64,000 nt of DNA from Actinoplanes sp. N902-109 (GCF_000389965.1 NC_021191.1:8681501-8745500); one strand, 5' to 3'. Positions 40,744 to 49,696 are shown, counted from the stretch's first letter. Notes: generated by a model from the letters alone, not told the origin. Numbers and translations: made by a program.

Positions 40744-42174
40744 ATGACGGCAACCGTCGAGGTGGAATCCAGCGGCGAGCCACAAGCCACGGGGGTGCGG
40801 TTCCCGGAGGGCTTCGTCTGGGGCGCGGCGACCGCGTCGTACCAGATCGAGGGGGCGGCGACCGAGGACGGTCGCGGCCCCTCCATCTGGGACACGTTCA
40901 GCCGTACGCCGGGACGGGTGCACGCCGGGCACACCGGGGACGTGGCGTGCGACCACTACCACCGTTACGTCGACGACGTGGCCATGATGGCCGGCCTGGG
41001 GCTGCGGGCCTACCGGTTCTCCATCGCGTGGCCGCGCGTCCAGCCCGACGGCACCGGCCCGGTCAACACCCGTGGCCTGGACTTCTACGACCGGCTGGTG
41101 GACGAGCTGATCGGCAAGGGCATCGACCCGGTCGTCACGCTCTACCACTGGGACCTGCCGCAGACGCTGCAGGACCGCGGCGGCTGGACCAACCGGGAGA
41201 CCGCCGAGGCCTTCGCCGACTACGCGCAGATCGTCTACGCCCGGCTCGGCGACCGGGTGAAGACGTGGACCACCCTCAACGAGCCGTGGTGCTCGGCCTA
41301 CCTGGGCTACGGCAACGGGGTGCACGCGCCCGGCATCCAGGACCCGGCCTCGGCGCTCATCTCCGTGCACCACCTGCTGCTCGGGCACGGACTCGCGGCC
41401 CGGGCCCTGCGCTCGGCGGGCGCGCAGACGGTCAGCATCACGCTGAACCCGACCGCGGTCGCCCCGCTGGACCCGCAGAACCCCGCCGACATCGCCGCCG
41501 CGCGCATCGTCGACGGCGTGGGCAACCGGATCTTCCTCGAGCCGCTGTTCCGCGGGGCCTACCCGGACGACGTCCGCGAGATCATCGGCCGGTTCACCGA
41601 CCTCTCGCACATCCGCGAGGGCGACGAGAAGATCATCAACGCACCGATCGACGTACTGGGCGTCAACTACTACACGCCCACGTACGTCTCCGCGCAGCCC
41701 GGCACGCCCGCGGCGCTGGACACCCCGGGCAGCGAGGGCATCGCGTTCCGCAAGCCGGTCGGGCCGATCACCGACATCGGCTGGCAGATCGAGCCGGCCG
41801 CGCTGACCCGGCTGCTCAACCGGCTGCACGACGACTACGGCGTACCGATGATGATCACCGAGAACGGCGCCGCCTACCCGGACGGCCCGTCGCCGGAGAC
41901 CGGCGAGGTCAACGACACCGACCGGGTGGCGTATCTCGACTCGCACCTGCGCGCGTGCTTGGATGCCATTTCGCACGGAGTGGACCTTCGGGGATACTTC
42001 GCGTGGTCGTTGATGGACAACTTCGAGTGGGCCGAGGGTTACAACATGCGCTTCGGGCTGGTGCACGTGGACTACACCACCCAGGAGCGCCGGCCCAAGC
42101 AGAGCGCGAAGTGGTACAGCGAGGTCATCAAGCGCAACGGCCTGGGCGGCGGCACGGCCGCGGATGAGCGGTGA
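40744..42174 (+). CDS. bgl: GH1-family beta-glucosidase
   Basis: A typical 476-residue family 1 glycoside hydrolase (beta/alpha barrel). The N terminus has FPEGFVWGAATASYQIEGA, the acid/base Glu is in TLNEPWCSAYLGY, and the nucleophile Glu is in MMITENGAAYPDG. SLMDNFEWAEGYNMRFGL closes the active site. It hydrolyses beta-glucosides such as cellobiose inside the cell, as no signal peptide is seen. The start follows GGGAGCGGTGACGC. The LacI-family gene begins 15 bases after its stop, so the regulator is downstream in the same direction. Sugar transporters are not in the window. Confidence 0.95.
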   Translation: MTATVEVESSGEPQATGVRFPEGFVWGAATASYQIEGAATEDGRGPSIWDTFSRTPGRVHAGHTGDVACDHYHRYVDDVAMMAGLGLRAYRFSIAWPRVQPDGTGPVNTRGLDFYDRLVDELIGKGIDPVVTLYHWDLPQTLQDRGGWTNRETAEAFADYAQIVYARLGDRVKTWTTLNEPWCSAYLGYGNGVHAPGIQDPASALISVHHLLLGHGLAARALRSAGAQTVSITLNPTAVAPLDPQNPADIAAARIVDGVGNRIFLEPLFRGAYPDDVREIIGRFTDLSHIREGDEKIINAPIDVLGVNYYTPTYVSAQPGTPAALDTPGSEGIAFRKPVGPITDIGWQIEPAALTRLLNRLHDDYGVPMMITENGAAYPDGPSPETGEVNDTDRVAYLDSHLRACLDAISHGVDLRGYFAWSLMDNFEWAEGYNMRFGLVHVDYTTQERRPKQSAKWYSEVIKRNGLGGGTAADER

Positions 42175-42189
42175 TCGAGAGGTGAACTG

Positions 42190-43206
42190 ATGGTGACGCG
42201 GGAGCGGCCCACGCTCGAAGCGGTGGCCCGGCGTGCCGGGGTGTCGCGCGCGACCGTCTCCCGCGTCGTCAACGGTTCCACCACCGTCGCGGTGGCCATC
42301 CGCGACGCGGTCAACCAGGCGGTCGAGGAGCTGGGCTACGTGCCCAACCAGGCCGCGCGGAGCCTGGTCACCCAGCGCACCGAGTCGATCGCGCTGATCC
42401 TGCCGGAGACGGCCAACCGGGTGTTCTCCGACGACCTGTTCTTCCCGGCGGTGATCCGCGGGGTGAGCGTCGAGCTGGAGGCGGCCGACAAGCAGCTGGT
42501 GCTGATGATGGCGGGCTCGGCGGCCAGCCACGACCGGGTCGAGCGGTACGCCATGGCCGGGCACGTCGACGGCGTCATGTTCGCCTCGATGCACGGCTCG
42601 GACCCGCTGCCGGACGCGCTGTTCCGGCTGGGCATCCCGGTGGTCTGCAGCGGCCGCCCGATGACCCCGACCGAGCTGCCGGTGCCGTACGTGGACGTCG
42701 ACCATGTCGGCGGGGTGGCCGCGGCCGTGCGCCACCTGGTCCATATCGGGCGGCGGCGGATCGCCACGGTGGCCGGGCCGCAGGACATGATCGCCGGCGT
42801 CGACCGGCTCGCCGGCTATCGCATGACGCTGCGCGCGGCCGGGCTGACCGAGCACGTGACGGTCGGCGACTTCACCCGTGAGTCCGGCGTGCAGGCGATG
42901 CGCCGGCTGCTGGCCGCCGACCCCGGGCTCGACGCCGTGTTCGTGGCCTCGGACATGATGGCGCACGGGGCCCTGCAGGCGCTGAAGGAGGCCGGTCGCC
43001 GGGTGCCCGAGGACGTGGCGGTGATCGGCTTCGACGACGTGGAGATCAGCCGGCTCAGCGACCCGCCGCTGACCACGGTGCACCAGCCCATCGTGGACAT
43101 GGGCCGCACGATGGCCCGGCAGATCCTGGGCCTGGTGGCCGACCGGCGCGACGTGCCACCGGCCGTGGTGCTGCCGACCGAGCTGGTGCTCAGAGCGACG
43201 GCGTGA
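42190..43206 (+). CDS. LacI-family transcriptional regulator
   Basis: The 338-residue repressor begins with the LacI HTH: TLEAVARRAGVSRATVSRVVNGSTTVA, with the hinge helix QAARSLV. A periplasmic-binding-protein-like effector domain follows (EDVAVIGFDDVEISRL, TTVHQPIVDMGRTMARQIL). Being next to bgl, it probably represses that gene in the absence of a glucoside, as CebR does in streptomycetes. The sugar is not known. Its last 17 bases overlap the EI24-domain gene on the other strand. Confidence 0.93.
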   Translation: MVTRERPTLEAVARRAGVSRATVSRVVNGSTTVAVAIRDAVNQAVEELGYVPNQAARSLVTQRTESIALILPETANRVFSDDLFFPAVIRGVSVELEAADKQLVLMMAGSAASHDRVERYAMAGHVDGVMFASMHGSDPLPDALFRLGIPVVCSGRPMTPTELPVPYVDVDHVGGVAAAVRHLVHIGRRRIATVAGPQDMIAGVDRLAGYRMTLRAAGLTEHVTVGDFTRESGVQAMRRLLAADPGLDAVFVASDMMAHGALQALKEAGRRVPEDVAVIGFDDVEISRLSDPPLTTVHQPIVDMGRTMARQILGLVADRRDVPPAVVLPTELVLRATA

Positions 43207-43993
43207 CCGGCACGGTGGTGATGCGGGTCGGCAGGCCGAACACCATGCGGGCGAGCAGCGCCGAGCCGGCCACCGCAGCCGGCATCAGCAGCACCGCACC
43301 CAGCGGGATCAGGAAGCACAGGAAGACCGCCACCCCGTAGCCGAGCGCCAGCGGCCGGCGGGCCCGCAGCTCCTCGCGGCGGTGCCGGAGCCGCTTGCCG
43401 CGCTTCTCGAACGGCACCCCGGTCAACTCCAGCGTCAGCAGCCAGCCGCCCACCACCGCACCGATCACCGGCACCACGGTCTGCCCCACCACGGGGATGA
43501 ACCCGGCGGCGAACAACGGGATGCCGACCACCACGGACAGCCCGATGAGCCGCAACGAGTCCACCAGGCTGCGGCGCAGCGACTGCCACAGCGGCACCTC
43601 GACCTCGTCGGGTATCCCGCCGTAGCGGTGCTCGACCCGCCCGGAGATCTTCTCGTAGAACGGGTCGCCGATCAGCAGCGTGACCGCGGTGAAGGTGAGC
43701 ACGCCGAGCAGCCCGGCCAGCCCCAGCACCGCGCCGCCGGCGACCACCCGGACCACGTCGCGCACACCCTCGGACCAGTCGTCGGCGAACCAGGTGACCG
43801 CCGCGGCCACGTCGTCGATGAACACGACCAGCGTGCTGATGGCAGCGGCATAGAGCAGGCCCGAGATCAACGCCGGCAGCAGACCCAGCCCGAGCAGCCG
43901 CGGTGAGCGGAGCACCAGGCCGAGACCGCGGCCCAGCAGACCGACGCCGGTGAAGAAGTCACGCACCATGATGCCCAGCCGAGAAGTGCTCAC
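43190..43993 (-). CDS. EI24-domain membrane protein
   Basis: A 267-residue integral membrane protein with four to six hydrophobic helices, among them LLGLGLLPALISGLLYAAAISTLVV, AGLLGVLTFTAVTLLIG and ALGYGVAVFLCFLIPLGAVLLMPAAVAGSALLA. The pattern DPFYEKISGRVEHRYGG and the cytoplasmic RRSLVDSLRLIG are typical of EI24/CysZ-like proteins. Actinobacterial members have no settled role. The GTG 43993 start is my choice; ATG 43954 is also in frame. The frame extends upstream to 44458, but the added residues are shadow of the next gene. Confidence 0.85.
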   Translation of the reverse strand: MSTSRLGIMVRDFFTGVGLLGRGLGLVLRSPRLLGLGLLPALISGLLYAAAISTLVVFIDDVAAAVTWFADDWSEGVRDVVRVVAGGAVLGLAGLLGVLTFTAVTLLIGDPFYEKISGRVEHRYGGIPDEVEVPLWQSLRRSLVDSLRLIGLSVVVGIPLFAAGFIPVVGQTVVPVIGAVVGGWLLTLELTGVPFEKRGKRLRHRREELRARRPLALGYGVAVFLCFLIPLGAVLLMPAAVAGSALLARMVFGLPTRITTVPVTPSL

Positions 43994-44004
43994 GGCTGGT
44001 GAGA

Positions 44005-44439
44005 TTAGCGCTTCTGGACCAGCCCGCCGAGCTGGGACGGCTTCGGCTTGCCGCTGTCCGACGCGACCGGCGACGCACTCGGCCCGTCCGTGACCACCTC
44101 GGTGGGCGTGGGCACGGGCGGGATGGCGAGCGTGGGCTCGGGAACGGACGACACGGACGCCGACGGGGTGGCCTTGGACCGGGGCACCCGATGCGACGAC
44201 CAGGGCCGCACCCGTTCGACCACGGCCACCGGCCGGGTCGAGGAACGGGCCGGCGAGGACGGCGCCGGCCCGCTCCCCGAGGTAGCCGCCGGGATCGAAG
44301 CCGCCGGGCCGGCGCCGGGTGCCGCGGTCACGGCCACCGGCGTGCTGCCGGGCGAGCCCAGCATCCAGCCGGTCGAGACAGCGAAAGGAAGCCCGAGCAC
44401 CACGAGGCCGAGAAAGACTGTGAAGGGGGTGAGCCGCAC
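44005..44439 (-). CDS. Secreted or membrane-anchored Pro/Ser-rich hypothetical protein
   Basis: About 144 residues from GTG 44439. An N-terminal hydrophobic stretch (FTVFLGLVVLGLPFAVSTGWML) serves as signal or anchor. The rest is low complexity, rich in Ala, Pro, Ser, Thr and Val, like a wall-associated linker. No domain is recognised. It is eleven bases upstream of the EI24 gene on the same strand. The upstream frame is open far beyond 44439 but shadows the hydrolase gene. The start is uncertain because no strong ribosome site is visible. Confidence 0.55.
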   Translation of the reverse strand: MRLTPFTVFLGLVVLGLPFAVSTGWMLGSPGSTPVAVTAAPGAGPAASIPAATSGSGPAPSSPARSSTRPVAVVERVRPWSSHRVPRSKATPSASVSSVPEPTLAIPPVPTPTEVVTDGPSASPVASDSGKPKPSQLGGLVQKR

Positions 44440-44470
44440 GCGATGAACACCGGCGCACCCGGCGGATAAG

Positions 44471-45358
44471 TTACGGCGTGTTGAGGAACGTGGAGATTCG
44501 GTCCCGTAACTCCCGCCGGTTCGTCCACAGCACGGCAGGCCGGTCGTACACCTGCAGCTGCGCCCCCGGCAGCAGGCCGGCCACGCGCTCGGCCCATGAG
44601 ACCGGGTGCAGCTCGTCCCCGTGACACCCGATGACCAGGGCCTTCCCCCGGTACGCCCGGAGCAGCCCGACATCCGCAACAGCGGGCTCCCGCCACAACG
44701 AGCCCAGCTCGGGCGCGAGCCCGTCACGCTGCAGCTGCTCGACCCGCTGGCGCAGGAAACTCCATCCGGTCGGGGTGTCCCGCACCGCCGGGGGCAGTTC
44801 CGGCTCGACTGCCTCGGCCACCGCCGCCGCCTCACCGGACTCGAGGGCCGCCAGCAGCCGGCTGAGCCGTTGCTCGGCGCTGCGGGGCCGGACGCCGTCG
44901 AGCGGCGCGGGCAGGTAGAGGACGATCCGTTCGAACCGGCCGGGATCCTCGGCCAGCAGCCGGCACAGCGCGGCCGCGCCCATGCTCACCCCGACCGCCC
45001 GGCTGGCGCCGGCGTGGTCGGCGACCGCGCGCAGGTCGGCGGCCAGGTCGGCGAAGCTCCACGGCCCGGGTGGCGCGCTGGACCGCCCGTGCCCACGGAA
45101 GTGGAAGAAGACCCGCCGGCCGGTCACCGCGCTGCCCAGCGGGCGGGTGCCGGCGATGTCCCCGGCCAGCCCGTGCGCGAACACGGTGACCGGGTCGCCG
45201 GTGCCGGTGATCAGCTGCTCGAGGCGTACCCCATGCGGGGTTTCGAGAAGGTGGGTGACCGGCGCCGGAAGGGTGGGCCGGCCGGTGCGCGGGGCGCTGG
45301 GTCCCGGGCCGGAATTCCGGGGGCCGCCGTCCGGGGGCGCCGGGCGGCGGAATCTCAC
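44471..45358 (-). CDS. Alpha/beta hydrolase
   Basis: The core is an alpha/beta hydrolase fold: PVTVFAHGLAGDIAGTRPL with the oxyanion-hole HG, RVFFHFRGHGRSS, and the nucleophile elbow AVGVSMGAAALCRLL (GxSxG). LVIGCHGDELHPV supplies the acid strand. The family covers esterases, epoxide hydrolases and others, and the substrate is unknown. The start GTG 45358 overlaps the upstream stop by four bases (GTGA), which decides it against longer frames. The 295-residue product has a Pro-rich first 45 residues. Confidence 0.85.
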   Translation of the reverse strand: MRFRRPAPPDGGPRNSGPGPSAPRTGRPTLPAPVTHLLETPHGVRLEQLITGTGDPVTVFAHGLAGDIAGTRPLGSAVTGRRVFFHFRGHGRSSAPPGPWSFADLAADLRAVADHAGASRAVGVSMGAAALCRLLAEDPGRFERIVLYLPAPLDGVRPRSAEQRLSRLLAALESGEAAAVAEAVEPELPPAVRDTPTGWSFLRQRVEQLQRDGLAPELGSLWREPAVADVGLLRAYRGKALVIGCHGDELHPVSWAERVAGLLPGAQLQVYDRPAVLWTNRRELRDRISTFLNTP

Positions 45359-45666
45359 CAGAAGCCCTTGCCGTCCGAGAGGTCGCGCAGCCCGGGCCGG
45401 ACGTCGAGCAGGTAGATCAGCGCGGCGGCCACGCCGATCAGGCCGAAGATGCCGGTCGCCCCGCCGAGCAGGGTGAGCACCATGCAGACCGCGAGGATCG
45501 CCAGCCACGCGCCCTTGGGCAGGGTGCCGATGGCCTGGAACCCGTCGCCGCGCTGGGTGACGCAGTGGATGAACGCCACAGCCTGCACGACCATCGATCC
45601 GATGACGACGAGCACGTTGATGTAGTAGCGGACATCGTCGTAGAACAGCGGCGCGCTGGAGACCAT
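45355..45666 (-). CDS. DUF2516-family membrane protein
   Basis: A 103-residue protein with three hydrophobic helices: YINVLVVIGSMVVQAVAFIHCV, WLAILAVCMVLTLLGG, and IFGLIGVAAALIYLLDVRPGL. This is the layout of the small actinobacterial DUF2516 family, whose M. tuberculosis member Rv0476 follows hbhA. Here too it lies just downstream of the hbhA-like gene on the same strand, separated by 91 bases. It is coupled to the hydrolase by a four-base overlap. Function unknown. Confidence 0.85.
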   Translation of the reverse strand: MVSSAPLFYDDVRYYINVLVVIGSMVVQAVAFIHCVTQRGDGFQAIGTLPKGAWLAILAVCMVLTLLGGATGIFGLIGVAAALIYLLDVRPGLRDLSDGKGFW

Positions 45667-45757
45667 GGCATCGAGTCTATGCCGCAGGCCCCGGCCGGTG
45701 CCGGGGCCCGCGGATCATGCAGCCGACCGAGGTCGGTTCCGTCGCGGACGAAGCCCC

Positions 45758-46225
45758 TTACTCGGCGGGCTTGGTGGCCGGGCGGGTGGTGCGCTTGCGC
45801 GGCTTGGCGGCCGGCGCCGGGGCAGCCTCGGCGGTGAGTTCGGCGGTCGGCTCCTCGGTCAGCTCCATGTCGGCGTTCACCACGTCGGCCGCTTCGACCA
45901 CACCGGTGCCGACCACGCGCTCGCCCCGGGCGACCAGCGCGGTGTAGACGGCCACCGCGCGCTCCTGGGCGACCTGCGCGAACGCGGCGGCGCTGGTGGC
46001 GGCGGTGTCGCGCAGCTTGGTGAAGTCGGTGGCGGTGGCGGTCTCCCGCAGCGATCCGGCGGTGGTGCTGGCCGTCTCGTTGGCCGTGCGCAGCGAGGCG
46101 GCGGCGCGGTCGCTCAGCTGGCTCACCACGGCGGGCAGCTTGCGCAGCTCCTGCCAGGCGAGGTCACCGGCGCCGGCGGCGGCGTAGAGGGGCGCGGGGA
46201 TCCGGGTCTTGGTCTGCTCGGTCAC
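45758..46225 (-). CDS. hbhA: Heparin-binding hemagglutinin-like protein HbhA
   Basis: The 155-residue protein has the HbhA architecture: a short N-terminal helix (PLYAAAGAGDLAWQELRKLP), a long Ala/Glu/Arg coiled coil (RAAASLRTANETASTTAGSL through VAQERAVAVYTALVARG), and a basic Ala/Pro/Lys tail (AAKPRKRTTRPATKPAE). In mycobacteria the Lys tail binds heparan sulfate and lipid membranes. In a soil actinomycete it is more likely a membrane-associated coiled coil. It overlaps the XRE regulator by four bases, as in Rv0474-Rv0475. Confidence 0.85.
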   Translation of the reverse strand: MTEQTKTRIPAPLYAAAGAGDLAWQELRKLPAVVSQLSDRAAASLRTANETASTTAGSLRETATATDFTKLRDTAATSAAAFAQVAQERAVAVYTALVARGERVVGTGVVEAADVVNADMELTEEPTAELTAEAAPAPAAKPRKRTTRPATKPAE

Positions 46226-46785
46226 GGTTTCTCCTCGGGCTGAGTGGTCTCGGGAGCGCTCTTGGTGGAAGGAGGCGGCGGCGCACCGCCGCTCTCGACG
46301 ACCGCAACGTCCTCGACGACGGCCTTGAGCGCAGCGTCCTTGTCGGGCTCGACCGCCTGCTCCTCGGCGGCGGCCTGCTCGCGCAGCACCTCGCGCAGAG
46401 CCGCCTCCTCGTCGGGGACGTCGGCGTCGGGCGGTGCCTGGCGGGCGTTCTCGTTGCGGAACGTCTCGTAGATCTGGGTGAGCGACTGCTTCTGCGCCAT
46501 CGTCAGCTCGGGATCGACGGCGATGGCGGCCAGCACACCCTGCTGCCCCTCGCCGTCGAGCAGGCCGGCCCGCAGGTACATCGCGGGCGTGGACACGCGC
46601 AGCGCGCTGGCCAGCTGCTGCAGCACCTCGGCGCTGGGCTTGCGCAAGCCCCGCTCGATCTGGCTCAGATAGGGATTGCTGACTCCCGCCCGGTCGGCGA
46701 GCTGCCGGAGCGAGATTTTTGCGGTCTGCCGCAGGTCACGGATGAACAACCCGATGTCCTGGGGCAGATCCTTGCCGGTGGCCAT
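46222..46785 (-). CDS. XRE-family helix-turn-helix regulator upstream of hbhA
   Basis: The 187-residue protein has a Cro/CI-type HTH at residues about 12-70: DIGLFIRDLRQTAKISLRQLADRAGVSNPYLSQIERG with recognition helix VSNPYLSQIE. A helical Glu/Ala-rich domain follows, then a Pro/Ser/Thr tail. Length and order match M. tuberculosis Rv0474, which precedes hbhA. ATG 46785 is chosen because the HTH starts just after it. The frame is open upstream through the asparaginase gene, which is shadow. A perfect 13-bp palindrome (46806-46844) lies 20 bases upstream, consistent with autoregulation. Confidence 0.9.
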   Translation of the reverse strand: MATGKDLPQDIGLFIRDLRQTAKISLRQLADRAGVSNPYLSQIERGLRKPSAEVLQQLASALRVSTPAMYLRAGLLDGEGQQGVLAAIAVDPELTMAQKQSLTQIYETFRNENARQAPPDADVPDEEAALREVLREQAAAEEQAVEPDKDAALKAVVEDVAVVESGGAPPPPSTKSAPETTQPEEKP

Positions 46786-46805
46786 GACCCGACGGTAGCC
46801 CCGAG

Positions 46806-46844
46806 CGCTAACTCTTGCAAGCAAAACGCTAGCAAGAGTTAGCG
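46806..46844. promoter_or_regulatory. Perfect 13-bp inverted repeat operator upstream of the XRE-hbhA unit
   Basis: CGCTAACTCTTGC (46806-46818) and GCAAGAGTTAGCG (46832-46844) are exact reverse complements with a 13-base spacer. The region is AT-rich compared with its surroundings. It lies in the 68-base gap between asparaginase and the XRE gene. The most likely ligand is the XRE protein itself. Confidence 0.75.
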
Positions 46845-46853
46845 TGAAGCGGC

Positions 46854-47789
46854 TCACCAGACCGCGCGGACCTCCCCGACCCGCTCGCCGCCGCCCAGGA
46901 TCGGCTCGGTGGCCAGCTCGTCCAGCACCGGCGCGTCGACCCCCAGCTTGCGCAGCGCGGACACCAGCACCGGCATCCGCGCCCGCATCGCGCCATCGGA
47001 GATCTTGAGAGCCACCGCGCCCACCTCCGGGATCGCCACCGCCACGACACCCTCGGCACCGCCCTTGGCCAGCAGGCCCGGCACGCCGTGCATCAGCCGG
47101 GTGTCCTCGGCGCCCGTGCCGGCCACCAACTCGGGGTCGGCCCGCATGGTGTCGGCCACCAGCCGCTCGAACGACGTCGGCGGAGCCGCGACCAGCTTCT
47201 GGAAACCACGGGCGAGCGCGGTGAGCGAGAAGGCGAACACCGGCGCCCCACAGCCGTCCACCCCGGTCGCCGCGATCGGTTCGCCGACCAGTTCGGTGAC
47301 CGTGTCGGCCAGCGCCACCTGCAACGGGTGCTTCGGGTCCCGATAGTCCTCCAGCGACCAGCCGTTCTGCACACAGGTGGCGAGCATGCCGGCGTGCTTG
47401 CCCGAGCAGTTCATCAGGATCCGCGACGGGCCGCCGCCGGCCCGCAGCACGAGGTCGCGTTCGCTCTCCAGCAGCGGCAACGACGTGACGCAGCGCAGCG
47501 CCTCCTCGGTCAGCCCGGCGGTGGCCAGGATGCGGCGCACACGTTCCACGTGGAACCGCTCCCCGTAATGGCTTCCGCTGATCAGGGCCAGGTCGGCCGG
47601 TTCTCCCGTACGCAACCCGCACCGCAGCATGCCCACCGTCTGCAGCGGCTTGTTGGACGAGCGCGGGAAGACCGGCCCGGTCACGTCGCCGGCCTCGGCC
47701 ACCACCGCACCGGCCGCGTCCAGCACCACCACGGACCCGTCGTGCGCGCCTTCGGTGAACCCCGAGCGCACCACCTCGGCGAGGATCAT
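46854..47789 (-). CDS. Asparaginase (asparaginase II family)
   Basis: This 311-residue protein belongs to the asparaginase II family (the Rhizobium etli thermolabile type), unrelated to the AnsA/AnsB family. Segments such as VFPRSSNKPLQTVGMLRCGL, LALISGSHYGERFHVERVRRIL, LMNCSGKHAGML and TGVDGCGAPVFAFSL with Ser, Lys and Cys residues are the conserved catalytic blocks. It would hydrolyse asparagine to aspartate and ammonia. Its 3' end lies ten bases from the palindrome upstream of the XRE gene, and it overlaps the upstream BKACE gene by four bases, forming a two-gene unit. Confidence 0.9.
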   Translation of the reverse strand: MILAEVVRSGFTEGAHDGSVVVLDAAGAVVAEAGDVTGPVFPRSSNKPLQTVGMLRCGLRTGEPADLALISGSHYGERFHVERVRRILATAGLTEEALRCVTSLPLLESERDLVLRAGGGPSRILMNCSGKHAGMLATCVQNGWSLEDYRDPKHPLQVALADTVTELVGEPIAATGVDGCGAPVFAFSLTALARGFQKLVAAPPTSFERLVADTMRADPELVAGTGAEDTRLMHGVPGLLAKGGAEGVVAVAIPEVGAVALKISDGAMRARMPVLVSALRKLGVDAPVLDELATEPILGGGERVGEVRAVW

Positions 47790-48619
47790 CGGGCCGGCAC
47801 CCCCAGCAGCTCACGGGCCTGGGCGGCGGTCAGCGGCGGGCGCTGGGCGAGCTGGGCGAACCCGACCGCGCGGGCCACCAGTTGCATGTTCGACTCCACC
47901 GCGCGGCCTTTCGCGTACGTGAGGGTGTCCTCCATGCCGACCCGCAGGTGGCCGCCGGCGGACAACGAAGCCAGCATGACCGGGATCGTGCTGCGCCCGA
48001 TGCCAGTGGCCGAGAAGGTGGTGCCCGCCGGCAGGTCGCGGATGACCCGGTGACAGGCGACCAGGGCGTCGGCGGTGCCGGGCATGCCACCGGGCACCCC
48101 CATCACCAGGTCGACGTGGACGTGGCCGCCGAACGGCAACCCGTGCTTGTCCAGCAGCACCTGGAGCGTGGTGAGCTGACCGAGGTCGAAGATCTCGTAC
48201 TCGGGGACGATGCCGCGCTCCTGCATCCGGGTGTGCAGGTCGACGATGAACTCCCAGCGGTTGAGGAACACGCCGTCGCCGAAGTTGACCGTGCCCATCG
48301 TGCAGGACGCCATCTCGGGGCCGGCGTCGAGCACGGCCAGCCGATCGGCCTCCGGATCGGTCACCGCGCCGCCGGAGGAGAGCTGCACGATCAACCCGGT
48401 GGACTCGCGCAGGGCGGCCACCGTGGCGCGCAGCCGGCCCTGGTCCAGGGTGGGCTCGGCCGCATCGTCGCGGATGTGGACGTGGACGACGGCGGCGCCC
48501 AGCGCCTCGCACTCCTTGGCGGTGGCCACGAGCTCGTCCAGGGTCACCGGCAGCGCTGGTGTGGCTGCCTTGCTGCTCTCGGCGCCGGTGGGCGCGACAG
48601 TGATCAGGGTCCCGGTCAT
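47786..48619 (-). CDS. 3-keto-5-aminohexanoate cleavage-type enzyme (BKACE)
   Basis: The 277-residue TIM-barrel protein shows ITVAPTGAESSK near the start, the Zn-binding AVVHVHIRDDA with two His, and GLIVQLSSGGAVTDPEADRLAVLD. These are hallmarks of BKACE enzymes (DUF849), which condense a beta-keto acid with acetyl-CoA and cleave it. The natural substrate varies across the family, and here it is unknown. It starts an operon with asparaginase. Confidence 0.9.
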   Translation of the reverse strand: MTGTLITVAPTGAESSKAATPALPVTLDELVATAKECEALGAAVVHVHIRDDAAEPTLDQGRLRATVAALRESTGLIVQLSSGGAVTDPEADRLAVLDAGPEMASCTMGTVNFGDGVFLNRWEFIVDLHTRMQERGIVPEYEIFDLGQLTTLQVLLDKHGLPFGGHVHVDLVMGVPGGMPGTADALVACHRVIRDLPAGTTFSATGIGRSTIPVMLASLSAGGHLRVGMEDTLTYAKGRAVESNMQLVARAVGFAQLAQRPPLTAAQARELLGVPAR

Positions 48620-48646
48620 AACCGAGATCCTGCCACGGCCGCCGGG

Positions 48647-49696
48647 TCAGCCCGCGTCGATGGCGGCGGCCGACTCCCCCACCGTGAGGTGAGCGTCCGC
48701 GGCGACGTTCTTCTTGAGCACGGCAAGCGCGATCATGCCGAGCTCGTGGTGGCGCACGGCCGTGCCGATGAAGCCGACCTCACGCCCGGCCAGCATGACC
48801 GGTGTGCCCTGGACCGGCGGCTGGTCGGTCGCGACGCCGTCGAGGTGCAGCAGCTCCAACCGGCGCGGCGGGCGGCCCAGGTGGTGCACCCGGGCGACCG
48901 TCTCTTGCCCGCGGTAGCAGCCCTTGTCGAGGTGGACGGCCGGGGCGAGGAGCTCGGCCTCGGCCGGGATGGTGCGGTGGTCGGTCTCCCAGCCCAGCCG
49001 CGGGATCTTGTGCGCGACCCGGACCGCCTCGTACGCCCACAGCCCCGCGCGCGGCACGTCGGCCAGCACGTCGAGGGCGTGTGAGCGGGGCAGCAACAGG
49101 TCCACACCGAGCGGCACCCGCCGGGCCAGGCCGCCGTCGAACGGCTGCACGTCGTAGCGGGCGGTCATCTCCGGCGGCACGGTGCCCGCGGCGAACTTCG
49201 GCCCGGGCACCTCGAAGATGCGGGGTTCGGCCAGCTCGACGCCGAGCAGCCGGGCAGCGGTCGCGGCGGCCTCCGGGCCGACCAGCGAGTAGACGGCGAT
49301 CTCCGTGGTCGCGTCGCGGGGCTCGACGCGGGTGAAGAACCGCATCATCTCCAGGTATCGGAGCAGCCCCGCACCGGCCCCCGGCTCGGTGTCCAGCCAG
49401 GCGGTGGTGCCGTCCTCGGTCACCATCGCGTGGTGCTCGACGTGCCCGTGCGGGGAGAGCACCAGCAGCTCGGTGCCCTGACCGGCGCGCAGGTCGCTCA
49501 GGTATTGCGTGGTCAGCGTGTGCAGCCAGCTCGCCCGCTCGACGCCGGGCACCGCGACCACGTCACGGTTGGAGCGGTCGACCAGGCCCACGGCGGTGTC
49601 CAGGGTGCGCTGCTCCCGCATCGGGTCGCCGTAGTGCGCGGGCACCCCGGCATCGGCCGACTGCGGTTCGAGTTCTTCGATGAGAACGGTGGACAT
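48647..49696 (-). CDS. ygfZ: Folate-binding YgfZ-family protein
   Basis: A tetrahydrofolate-dependent protein of the GcvT/YgfZ family that supports Fe-S cluster assembly or repair. The diagnostic motif is DKGCYRGQETVARVHHLG with the conserved Cys, near residues 236-253. The N-terminal part has the GcvT-like DRSNRDVVAVPGVERASWLHTLTTQYLSDL. The 349-residue length is normal for actinobacteria. The start ATG overlaps by one base the stop of the Fur gene, so both are one unit. Confidence 0.93.
   Translation of the reverse strand: MSTVLIEELEPQSADAGVPAHYGDPMREQRTLDTAVGLVDRSNRDVVAVPGVERASWLHTLTTQYLSDLRAGQGTELLVLSPHGHVEHHAMVTEDGTTAWLDTEPGAGAGLLRYLEMMRFFTRVEPRDATTEIAVYSLVGPEAAATAARLLGVELAEPRIFEVPGPKFAAGTVPPEMTARYDVQPFDGGLARRVPLGVDLLLPRSHALDVLADVPRAGLWAYEAVRVAHKIPRLGWETDHRTIPAEAELLAPAVHLDKGCYRGQETVARVHHLGRPPRRLELLHLDGVATDQPPVQGTPVMLAGREVGFIGTAVRHHELGMIALAVLKKNVAADAHLTVGESAAAIDAG

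Noticed and set aside
40723..43083. 786-codon minus-strand frame opposite bgl and lacI
   Set aside because: Antisense of a GH1 enzyme and a LacI regulator whose motifs are unambiguous.
46806..46844. Rho-independent terminator for the asparaginase gene
   Set aside because: The palindrome has a 13-base loop and no T run on the correct side, and it lies directly before a regulator start, so an operator fits better.
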